64,000 bases of DNA, taken from the NCBI RefSeq assembly GCF_030315685.1, contig NZ_JASXSI010000027.1:1-64000 (forward strand), given 5' to 3'. The position numbers and the translations under genes are program-made. Below, one piece after another: positions 25,840 to 33,355 of this stretch (its first letter is position 1; every line of letters starts with the position of its first letter). This stretch comes from Gordonia sp. ABSL11-1. GTDB lineage: Bacteria > Actinomycetota > Actinomycetes > Mycobacteriales > Mycobacteriaceae. The notes under the pieces are model-generated. The model was not told the DNA's origin and did not search any database. It saw only the letters and a program-made list of their open reading frames with translations.

Positions 25840-27422
25840 CCGGTACTGCGCCGCAACGGATCGTGGTGATCGGCGGCGGTGTCGCCGGCCTGGCCACGGC
25901 CGCACTTCTCGCCGACGACGGCCATGACGTGACTCTCGTGGAGAAGAACGATCGCGTCGGCGGGCGCGCCGGGTCGTGGGAGAAGGACGGATTCCGCTTC
26001 GACACCGGGCCGTCGTGGTGGCTCATGCCCGAGGTGTTCGATCACTTCTTCCGGCTGCTCGGTACATCGACCGAGGAGCAGATCGACCTCGTCCGACTCG
26101 ATCCCGGCTACCGCGTATACTTCGAGGGCATCGACGACAGCGTCGACGTCGCCGGCGACGAGAGCCGCAACCGGGCTCTGTTCGAGTCGATCGAACCGGG
26201 TGCCGGTGACGCCCTCCGGGACTACCTGTCGTCGGCGCGCGAGGTGTACGACCTTGCCGTGCAGCGATTCCTGTACACGAACTTCGACTCGGCGAACGCC
26301 TACGCCGGACTGCCGGTACTCCGTCGCGCATCGACACTGCTGCGGATGCTGACCACGACACTTGATGCGCATGTCACGCAACGATTTTCCGACCGTCGGC
26401 TCCGGCAGATCCTTGGCTATCCCGCGGTGTTCCTCGGGTCGTCGCCCGACCGCACCCCCGCGATGTACCACCTGATGAGCTGGCTCGATCTCGCCGACGG
26501 GGTCCGCTATCCCCGCGGCGGATTCGTCCGGCTGCCCGAGGCGTTGGCGGCATTGGCCGCCGAGCGCGGGGTGAAGGTACACACCGGAAGTGCCGCCACG
26601 GCGATCCTCACCAGATCGCACCGTCGTCGGAACCCGTTGGGGCAGCGCGCGACGGTCACCGGCGTCCGCATCAGCGACGGTGACGGGGTCGAGCAGGAAC
26701 TCCCTGCCGACGTCGTCGTCGGCGCCGCGGACCTGCATCACGTCGAGACGAACCTCCTGCCGCGCCCCCTGCAGACCTTCGATCAGCGATGGTGGGACCG
26801 TGCGGTGTCCGGACCCGGCGCCGTCCTCGTGTGCCTGGGGGTGCGGGGCGACCTGCCCGAACTGGGTCATCATTCGCTGTTCTTCACCGAGGACTGGATG
26901 AGCAACTTCGACGCCATCTTCGAGACACCCACCCGCATACCCGATCCCGCATCGCTCTACGTGTGCCGACCGTCGGCGAGTGACGAGACGGTCGCCCCAC
27001 CCGGCCACGAGAACCTCTTCATCCTGGTGCCCGTACCCGCCGATCCCACGATGGGTTCCGGTGGGGAGGACGGCGCCGGTGACCGACTCGTCGAACAAAC
27101 CGCCGACCGCGCCATCGATCTCGTCGCCCAGTGGGCCGGCGTCCCCGATCTGACGGATCGGATCGTGGTGCGGCGGACCATCGGACCGGCGGACTTCGTC
27201 GACGACCTCAACTCGTGGTCGGGTGGTGCGCTCGGTCCCGCCCACACCCTGGGGCAGAGCGCGTTCTTCCGCGCATCCAATCGGTCACGCAAGGTCGGCG
27301 GGCTGTTCTACGCCGGGTCGAGCACCACCCCGGGCATCGGGCTGCCGATGTGTCTCATCAGTGCCGAGTTGGTGCGCAAGCGGATTCGCGGCGACACCTC
27401 CGTCGGCCCGTCGCGCAGCTGA
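25836..27422 (+). CDS. crtI: Phytoene desaturase (CrtI type)
   Basis: 528 residues from the ATG at 25836 (ATGA overlap with crtB). FAD motif IVVIGGGVAGLATAALLADD and the typical GFRFDTGPSWWLMPEVFDHFF near residue 50; the C-terminal CrtI signature appears as LFYAGSSTTPGIGLPMCL. Introduces conjugated double bonds into phytoene, giving neurosporene or lycopene. It is the third gene of the rightward idi-crtB-crtI operon. A second CrtI-family gene lies convergently 130 bases downstream and probably acts later in the pathway. Confidence 0.92.
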   Translation: MTGTAPQRIVVIGGGVAGLATAALLADDGHDVTLVEKNDRVGGRAGSWEKDGFRFDTGPSWWLMPEVFDHFFRLLGTSTEEQIDLVRLDPGYRVYFEGIDDSVDVAGDESRNRALFESIEPGAGDALRDYLSSAREVYDLAVQRFLYTNFDSANAYAGLPVLRRASTLLRMLTTTLDAHVTQRFSDRRLRQILGYPAVFLGSSPDRTPAMYHLMSWLDLADGVRYPRGGFVRLPEALAALAAERGVKVHTGSAATAILTRSHRRRNPLGQRATVTGVRISDGDGVEQELPADVVVGAADLHHVETNLLPRPLQTFDQRWWDRAVSGPGAVLVCLGVRGDLPELGHHSLFFTEDWMSNFDAIFETPTRIPDPASLYVCRPSASDETVAPPGHENLFILVPVPADPTMGSGGEDGAGDRLVEQTADRAIDLVAQWAGVPDLTDRIVVRRTIGPADFVDDLNSWSGGALGPAHTLGQSAFFRASNRSRKVGGLFYAGSSTTPGIGLPMCLISAELVRKRIRGDTSVGPSRS

Positions 27423-27436
27423 TCGCCCTCGCCCCC

Positions 27437-27535
27437 GCCGACCGTGCCCAGATTCCCGCCGACCGGGTCCTGGATCTCGCCGATCGTGCCCTCGAATTCG
27501 CTGACTGTGCCCAGGATCTCGCCGATCGGGATCGG
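27437..27535. repeat. 21-bp tandem repeat, about 4.7 copies
   Basis: Units begin at 27437, 27458, 27479, 27500 and 27521 (the last partial), each of the type GCCGACCGTGCCCAGATTCCC with variation. The period equals 7 codons, and on the plus strand it reads as degenerate heptads such as PADRAQI and LADRALE, but no start or known protein is associated. It lies between the convergent crtI and crtD-like genes, exactly where their transcripts meet. Confidence 0.85.
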
Positions 27536-27553
27536 ATACGCCGGAGGGAGAGA

Positions 27554-29041
27554 TCAGGCGGGGCCGATGAGGCCGGCGACGATCTTCGCCGACAACATGA
27601 CCAGCGGGAGTCCGCCACCCGGATGCGCTGATCCGCCGACGAGATAGAGACCCGGGACCGGCGACGCGTTCGCCGGACGCAGAAACGCCGCGCAGGCCCC
27701 GTTCGACGACGACCCGTAGATCGATCCGCCGGGAGTCATGGTGCGGCACTCGAGGTCTGCCGGGGTGAGCACCGTCCGGTGCCGGATGTGATCACGGATG
27801 TCGAGCCCGCGGTCGGCCATCACCGACAGCACCTGATCGGCATACGACGAGGCCAACCCGGGGGTATCCCAGTCGACACCGGTGCGCGGGTCGTGTCGCG
27901 CGGCGTTCACGAGCACGAACCACGATCCGGTGCTCGGACCCGGCACGATCTGCGGGTCGTCGGGCGCGGAGATGTAGACCGTCGGACGTGGGACCGGGCG
28001 GGTGCGACCCCGGCGACCGAAGACGCCGTCGAACTCGGCGTCGTAGTCCTCGGCGAACAGGATGTGATGGTGCGATTGGTCCTTCGGTGGATCGTCGAGC
28101 CCCAGCAGCAGGACGAACCCCGACAGCGACGGCGTCGATCGGCGGATCCGCGAAGCCATGCGCCGCGCAGTCCAGGTCTGCAGGAGGCGGCCGTACACCT
28201 CGGCGGCATCCGCATTCGCGACGATGACATCCGCATTCCGCGTGACACCGTCGGCATCACGGACGCCGACGACACGATCGTTGCTGTCGACGACGAGTTC
28301 GGTGACCTCGCACTCGGTGTGCACCTCGCCGCCGAGGACGACGAGCCGATCATGGATCGCGGTCGCGATCCGACCGAGCCCACCCGGCACATACCATGAA
28401 CCCCAGGCCTGTTCGGCCCACGGCACCGAGGCGAGGGCCGCCGGGGCGCGCCGCGGATCGGAGCCGGTGTAGGTCGCGTACCGGTCGAGCAGCATCTGCA
28501 GTCTCGGATCCGTCAGGTAGGTGCGACCGAGACCGCGCAGCGACCGCCACGGTGCGATCGTCGCGATATCTGCCGGGCGTGTCCGGCGCAGCATGTCTCG
28601 CACACCCAGCGGCGACTCGAGGAACACCTCGTTGGTGAGATCCCAGATCGATTGCGCCCGTTGAGTAAACCCCGCCCACTGTGCACCCGCCCCGGTGCCG
28701 AGCGTGGCGTCGAGCGCATCCGGGATCGCCGACAACTCGCCCGGCAGATCCAGCCGGGTACCGTCCGGGAAGCGATACCGCGCGGCGATGTCGAGCCGGC
28801 TGAGCGGGAGAACGTCGTCGAGATCGGCACCGGCGGCGGAGAACAGGTCCGCGAGCACGTGCGGCATGGTCACCAACGACGGTCCGGTGTCGAAGCGGAA
28901 TCCGTCGCGCTCGACGACACCGAGTTTGCCGCCGAGATCGGCGGATTGTTCGAGCACGGTCACCCGATGACCCAGCGCCTGCAACCGAAGCGCCGCGGAC
29001 AGGCCGCCGACTCCGGCGCCGACGACGATGATGCGGCTCAA
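27554..29041 (-). CDS. CrtI-family carotenoid desaturase, probably CrtD-like
   Basis: 495 residues from a TTG start at 29041 that overlaps the glycosyltransferase stop (TTGA); upstream sequence in this frame is antisense-like. FAD motif IIVVGAGVGGLSAALRLQ, then RFDTGPSLVTMPHVLADLF, a segment more typical of hydroxycarotenoid 3,4-desaturases (CrtD) than of phytoene desaturases, and the C-terminal LYLVGGSAHPGGGLPLVM. With the neighbouring hydratase, ketolase-like and glycosyltransferase genes, a late 3,4-desaturation of a 1-hydroxy carotenoid is the best guess. A second phytoene or lycopene desaturase is the alternative. Confidence 0.75.
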   Translation of the reverse strand: MSRIIVVGAGVGGLSAALRLQALGHRVTVLEQSADLGGKLGVVERDGFRFDTGPSLVTMPHVLADLFSAAGADLDDVLPLSRLDIAARYRFPDGTRLDLPGELSAIPDALDATLGTGAGAQWAGFTQRAQSIWDLTNEVFLESPLGVRDMLRRTRPADIATIAPWRSLRGLGRTYLTDPRLQMLLDRYATYTGSDPRRAPAALASVPWAEQAWGSWYVPGGLGRIATAIHDRLVVLGGEVHTECEVTELVVDSNDRVVGVRDADGVTRNADVIVANADAAEVYGRLLQTWTARRMASRIRRSTPSLSGFVLLLGLDDPPKDQSHHHILFAEDYDAEFDGVFGRRGRTRPVPRPTVYISAPDDPQIVPGPSTGSWFVLVNAARHDPRTGVDWDTPGLASSYADQVLSVMADRGLDIRDHIRHRTVLTPADLECRTMTPGGSIYGSSSNGACAAFLRPANASPVPGLYLVGGSAHPGGGLPLVMLSAKIVAGLIGPA

Positions 29042-30219
29042 CGGTTGTCCCCGAGCGCCCGCCCTCGCCACGTCAGGGTCCCGGAACGTCGCGCGACAAC
29101 GGAATCGGCGGTCAGAGCGGTGAAGGCGAGGATCGACAGGGGATGCACGACCGGGTCGGGCCACGGCCGACCACCGGTGGTGCGCGCAGTGATCATCCTC
29201 GACGACACCGCGGCCAGGTAGCCGACGAGTCCGACGCGCGATCCCATGACCATCGCGATCGGTGGGAGCACGTAGGCGAGATGAAGGAGCGTGGTGACCG
29301 CGACGGTTCCGGGCAGAGAGCCGAACGCCGACCAGAGCGACTTCCGGTAACCGTCCCGGACCTCACGCCATCCGACGTACATCGTGCAGGTCGCGATCGC
29401 ACTCCCCTCGACGACGACTCCCCGCGCCCCGGAACGCTTGAACGCCCGCAGGATCGCGATGTCCTCCAGGATCTCCGAGCGGACCGCCTCATGACCGCCG
29501 GCACGCCGGTAGGCGGAGGTGTCGACGACGAGGAACTGACCGTTGGCCGCCGACATCGACGGCCGCGCAGATCGTTCGGCCACGCGCAGCGGGAGGGTGC
29601 TCATCCACGACCACTGCAGCAGCGGCTGAACGAGGCGTTCGACCAGGCCACGCGTGACCTGCCGCGGATACGGACTCACGAGATCGAGTCCGGTCTCGCG
29701 GAGCAGCGCGACCGACGCGGTGAACGCATCCGGCTCGACGCGGACGTCCGCGTCGAGGAAGATCATCACGCCGTCGTCGGCGGCCACCCGCGACATCTGG
29801 TGACAGGCCCACGGTTTGCCGTGCCATCCGCTCGGCGGTGGATCGCCGGCGAGGATCTCGATCCGGCCCTCCGCGCTTCCGATCTGGCGGAGCAGTTTCG
29901 ACGTCCCGTCCGACGACTCGTCGTCGAGGACGACGATGCGGGCCGGCCCCGGCCACCGATCCAGAGCGGCCAGCGCCGAGTTCAGGCAATCGGTGACGTT
30001 GTCGATCTCGTCACGCATCGGGATCAGCACGGTCAGCGGTTCCGGCCTCGGTGACGGTCCCCGCGTCGGACGCCGCAGGACGTACGCATTGTGCAGGGTC
30101 TGCACCAGCGACCCGACGGCGACCGCCGTCCCCGAACGCACGGCCCAGGACCACGCCGTGGCGAGTCTTTGTGCGCCCCCGAACGACTCAGGGGAACCAC
30201 AGGATTCACTGATCCGCAT
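29038..30219 (-). CDS. Family 2 glycosyltransferase (carotenoid, CruC/CrtQ-like)
   Basis: 393 residues. An N-terminal hydrophobic helix, then a GT-A domain: LTVLIPMRDEIDNVTDCLN, VLDDESSDGTS, the metal motif IFLDADVRVE and the acceptor-side segment SEILEDIAILRAFKRSG; two or three C-terminal TM helices follow. It overlaps the upstream gene by 14 bases and the downstream desaturase by 4. Membrane GT2 enzymes in carotenoid clusters glycosylate hydroxylated or carboxylated carotenoids, and that is the likely role here. Confidence 0.8.
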   Translation of the reverse strand: MRISESCGSPESFGGAQRLATAWSWAVRSGTAVAVGSLVQTLHNAYVLRRPTRGPSPRPEPLTVLIPMRDEIDNVTDCLNSALAALDRWPGPARIVVLDDESSDGTSKLLRQIGSAEGRIEILAGDPPPSGWHGKPWACHQMSRVAADDGVMIFLDADVRVEPDAFTASVALLRETGLDLVSPYPRQVTRGLVERLVQPLLQWSWMSTLPLRVAERSARPSMSAANGQFLVVDTSAYRRAGGHEAVRSEILEDIAILRAFKRSGARGVVVEGSAIATCTMYVGWREVRDGYRKSLWSAFGSLPGTVAVTTLLHLAYVLPPIAMVMGSRVGLVGYLAAVSSRMITARTTGGRPWPDPVVHPLSILAFTALTADSVVARRSGTLTWRGRALGDNR

Positions 30220-31753
30220 GCTGCCTGTCCCCCTTCCGACCCCGTGCCAGGACGACGATCAACGGGATCGCCACGAGCCCCATGATCATCCCACCGACCA
30301 GGGCGACCGGCGGACGCCCGAAGAACAGCGCGTGCGCGATCACCGACGACACATACGTCCACAGGTAGATCGCGATCGGCAGGGCATCGAGTGCGCGCTT
30401 GTCGATCAACCGATCGAGAGTGGCGATCATCAGGAACGAGACAAGCAGCCACCCGGCGACATTGGTCAACGGTATGCCGTCGACACCCGGCAGTGCGGGT
30501 TCGGGATCATGCCATCGCCAGTAGCCCTGATCGACCATCTGGGGATCGAGGAACACATCCCACGCGGTCAGCGCATACGCGCCGACGACCGCTGTCACCC
30601 ACCGGCGTCCCGGCCCGGTCAGCCGCCTCGCCGCCGCGAGCGCCGGCCAGGCCATCGTGATCCAGGCGAACGGGACGACGACCGGCACATCGAGGACCTC
30701 GGCGCCCAGGGTTCCGGTGTAGTCGTAGCTCCCGAACGGGAAACCGGTGTGGACGCCGACGGATTCGGCGACGAGGCCTCCGCCACCGGCGACGATCAGC
30801 ACTGCGGCGACAGCGCGGGCGCCGCGCATGCTCGCCAGGTCCAGGGTCACGGCCGCCGCGAAGAAGGCCACGCTCGCCACAGTCAGGACGAGGTTGCCGC
30901 CGTCGGTGTAGGGGAACGCGATCTGCGCGACGACGCCGGCGGCGACGAGGATCCAGGCCGCCGTTAACAGGGACCGATTCACCGGGTGAGCCCTCGACGT
31001 GGCGCGGGCCGGCACGGGCGTCCGGGCTCGAATGGCGAAGGGACTCATGGGGTTCCGCCCGTCGTAGGTCCCGCTGATGTCGAGGACGGCGAGCCGGGTG
31101 AACAGCTCCTCCGCATACCATCTCGCGGGCTCGGTGCGCCGGGCTGCGTCGAGGTGTTCTGGTGAACGATAGGCGAATCCGGCGAGGTCGCTGCTCGAAC
31201 CCCACACGGAGAACGTGCCCTGCAGTCCGATCGGGGCCTCACCGATGCCGAGCGCCAGACGTAGGCCGTCCGCCCGGGACAGCTCGCCGACGACGGGCGG
31301 TACCGCACGCCAGAACGACATCGCCCGCGTGGGCCGCAACCGGGCGCGCGTGACGGCGGCGACCGGACCCGACCATGTGCCGTCGTCGCGCGCAGGCAAC
31401 GCCCCGAAGGGCTCACGACGCGACCACCGACCGCGGGACGCGATCGGGCGCATCGTAACTCGAAGTTGCTCGGTGGCCATGAGATCCCAGGACCGCATGG
31501 CGGCGGCCGCCGCAGCGTCCTCAGCGGACACCGCGGTGTCCCAGACCGTGAGCAACGCCCAGTGGTGCAGGTCGGCGTCACGTGGCGTGAACGTGCGGGC
31601 CGATCCCGTGCCCATCGTCTTGGCGAAGGTGAGCCCGGGCGAGTTCCGTAGCCGACGGCGGGTGAGCGGCACGCGGGCGAGGGCCGCCGGAACATGATCG
31701 ACACCCCAGATCCGAAGCTCGACGAACGGTCCCTCGTTCACCGGCGCCGCCAT
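30206..31753 (-). CDS. Fusion: spheroidene-monooxygenase-like domain plus CruF-like carotenoid hydratase
   Basis: 515 residues from the ATG at 31753 (MAAPVNEGPFVELRIWGVDH), overlapping crtE by 16 bases; the longer open frame upstream lies inside crtE. Residues 1 to about 230 resemble CrtA/spheroidene monooxygenase (TFAKTMGTGSARTFTPRDAD, later RAMSFWRAVPPV). From about 255 the protein has seven or so TM helices with the CruF/DUF422 signature: ESVGVHTGFPFGSYDYTG, then VPFAWITMAWPALA and ALTAWDVFLDPQMVDQGYWRW. CruF adds water to the end double bond of lycopene-type carotenoids; CrtA introduces a 2-keto group next to it. Both activities on one chain would act successively on the same end. Confidence 0.75.
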   Translation of the reverse strand: MAAPVNEGPFVELRIWGVDHVPAALARVPLTRRRLRNSPGLTFAKTMGTGSARTFTPRDADLHHWALLTVWDTAVSAEDAAAAAAMRSWDLMATEQLRVTMRPIASRGRWSRREPFGALPARDDGTWSGPVAAVTRARLRPTRAMSFWRAVPPVVGELSRADGLRLALGIGEAPIGLQGTFSVWGSSSDLAGFAYRSPEHLDAARRTEPARWYAEELFTRLAVLDISGTYDGRNPMSPFAIRARTPVPARATSRAHPVNRSLLTAAWILVAAGVVAQIAFPYTDGGNLVLTVASVAFFAAAVTLDLASMRGARAVAAVLIVAGGGGLVAESVGVHTGFPFGSYDYTGTLGAEVLDVPVVVPFAWITMAWPALAAARRLTGPGRRWVTAVVGAYALTAWDVFLDPQMVDQGYWRWHDPEPALPGVDGIPLTNVAGWLLVSFLMIATLDRLIDKRALDALPIAIYLWTYVSSVIAHALFFGRPPVALVGGMIMGLVAIPLIVVLARGRKGDRQHADQ

Positions 31754-32721
31754 GCGCAGCGCTCGACCAGATCGCGGAGACCCGCTGTGGTTTCGTGGTC
31801 GGCGCCGAGGCCGTCGACGACATCGAGCGCCTCGGCCGTCAGGTGCGCGATCCGCTGCTCGACGTCGTCGGCGGCACCGGTGTCGCGCAGGACGGCGCAG
31901 ACGGCGAGCAGTCCGTCGTCGGTCAGGTCCGGATCGCCGAACACGCCCAGGACGTCGTCGCGTAGCTGAAACGCCTCGCCCGCGGAGAGTCCGATGCGGT
32001 CGTATCCCCGTAGGAGCTCCTCGGAGGCGCCACCGAGCACTCCGCCGAGGCGGAGCGGATGCCCGATCGTGTATCTGGCGCTCTTGAAACGCATGACCTG
32101 ACCTGCCCGCCGGGACGACAGCGTCCGTTGCGCCTGCCCGAGGATGTCGAGGTACTGGCCGGCGATCGTCTCGTCCCGCATCTGGCTCCACATGGCACGA
32201 CCCGCGCGTCGAGTGGGGAGATCGCGATCGGCGACAGCGAGGTCGATCAGGTCGTCCGACCAGGTCAGGCACAGGTCACCGGCGAGGACCGCGACCGCTT
32301 CCCCGTACGCATCGGCGTCGCCCGCCCATCGTCGACCCCGATGATGCCCGGCGAAATGGCGATGTGCGGTGGGACGGCCACGCCGACGGTCGCTGTGATC
32401 CATCACGTCGTCGTGGATGAGGGCCGCGAGATGGAACAGCTCGATGGCGGCAGCTGCCTCGCCCGATCCCGGTGGCAACTCACCGCCCGACGCGCCGCGC
32501 GCCCCGATCATGCAGAAGGCCGCGCGAATGCGTTTCCCTCCCCGGGCCATCTCGCCCAGCAGTTCGGTGACCGGGGTCAGATCAGGATCTACCGCCCGAA
32601 GGACCCGGCTGTGTCCGGCGACATGCTCACGCACCGCGTCCTCGACGATCGCGACATCGTTGGCGATGTGGTCACGGTGCGGGCGGGCGTGACTCGTGTG
32701 CGTGGCTTCCGAAGGTGGCAC
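31738..32721 (-). CDS. crtE: Geranylgeranyl diphosphate synthase (polyprenyl synthetase)
   Basis: 327 residues. First aspartate-rich motif ALIHDDVMDHSDRRRGRP (about residue 100) and second motif FQLRDDVLGVFGDPD, with GGKRIRAAFC upstream. In the FARM the residues before DDVMD are small and aliphatic, as expected for C20 products. It supplies GGPP for phytoene synthesis and heads the leftward carotenoid operon crtE, crtA-cruF, GT, crtD-like. It is separated from idi-crtB-crtI by the converging arrangement, so the pathway depends on two promoters. Confidence 0.88.
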   Translation of the reverse strand: MPPSEATHTSHARPHRDHIANDVAIVEDAVREHVAGHSRVLRAVDPDLTPVTELLGEMARGGKRIRAAFCMIGARGASGGELPPGSGEAAAAIELFHLAALIHDDVMDHSDRRRGRPTAHRHFAGHHRGRRWAGDADAYGEAVAVLAGDLCLTWSDDLIDLAVADRDLPTRRAGRAMWSQMRDETIAGQYLDILGQAQRTLSSRRAGQVMRFKSARYTIGHPLRLGGVLGGASEELLRGYDRIGLSAGEAFQLRDDVLGVFGDPDLTDDGLLAVCAVLRDTGAADDVEQRIAHLTAEALDVVDGLGADHETTAGLRDLVERCAWRRR

Positions 32722-32776
32722 GCGAAGTATTTCGGAGCCGCCGGCGGCCCGGATGGGTCACCCAGGACCACCCACA

Positions 32777-32932
32777 TCAGTAATAGTGCGCGCGGCCTCC
32801 GACGGCACGACCCGTCGCGCCAAGAACCGCCAGGATCGCGCCGACGACGACCAGGATGATGCCGATGGTCCACAAGATCGGGACACTGAAGATGAATCCC
32901 AACACGAGCAAGACGATGCCAAGAATGATCAC
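32777..32932 (-). CDS. Small two-helix membrane protein (DUF6131-like)
   Basis: 51 residues from the GTG at 32932, with a GGAGG ribosome-binding site 7 bases upstream. Two TM helices (IILGIVLLVLGFIF and TIGIILVVVGAILAVLGATG) and the tail GRAVGGRAHYY. This size, topology and the aromatic HYY ending match a widespread actinobacterial small-protein family of unknown function. It precedes crtE by 55 bases in the same direction but is probably unrelated in function. Confidence 0.75.
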   Translation of the reverse strand: MIILGIVLLVLGFIFSVPILWTIGIILVVVGAILAVLGATGRAVGGRAHYY

Positions 32933-33213
32933 GATGAGCCTCCATTGATCGGGCTATCAGACTCGCGCTGCTGCAAGTATTTTCACCGTACGCCGACCGC
33001 GGCTGCACATGTGGCGTTCGAACGATACCGATCCGGTATCGAGAGTGGGACGGACCGATGCCACTGTCCCTTCGCGCTGGCCAGAGCCGGGCACGCGACG
33101 TCGCCGGCGCCGCCCGAAGAACCGCCCTGAGGGCACATTTCCGGGGCGCGCATCGCGAACACAACCGCGTACACAACAAGCCCCCCGCTCCCCTTTCAGG
33201 ATATCCCGAGGTG
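32933..33213. other. Intergenic region left of the helR element
   Basis: About 280 bases holding the promoter of the small membrane gene on the minus strand. A near-palindrome ACCGATCCGGTAT occurs around 33030-33043. Short frames on both strands lack ribosome-binding sites and family-like sequence. Nothing else recognised. Confidence 0.4.
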
Positions 33214-33234
33214 GGGGCCTTGCCGCAAGGCCCC
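33214..33234 (+). promoter_or_regulatory. Rifamycin-associated element (RAE)
   Basis: A perfect inverted repeat, arms GGGGCCTTGC (33214-33223) and GCAAGGCCCC (33225-33234) around a single C. It closely resembles the RAE, a GGGGCTTGC-centred dyad found upstream of rifamycin-inducible resistance genes (rph, arr, iri, helR) in actinobacteria; this copy has one extra C/G pair relative to the consensus as I remember it. It lies 121 bases before the helicase-like gene. Confidence 0.8.
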
Positions 33235-33355
33235 GGTCCGACTGCACAATGGTGTCCTCATCGCACCGATGCGACCCGCAGACGCACTCCCGCGATGAGT
33301 CCACCCACTACATCGGAGTACTGAGATCTCAACGCGCACAATCTCTTACCCATCC

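Noticed and set aside
27422..27631. Tandem repeat as a coding region (heptads on plus strand)
   Set aside because: No start codon or ribosome-binding site, and the frame then runs antisense into the CrtD-like gene. Kept as a repeat only.
31754..32272. Extension of the CrtA-CruF fusion to 688 residues
   Set aside because: The extra 172 residues lie antiframe within crtE and are arginine-rich; the family sequence begins at the ATG at 31753.
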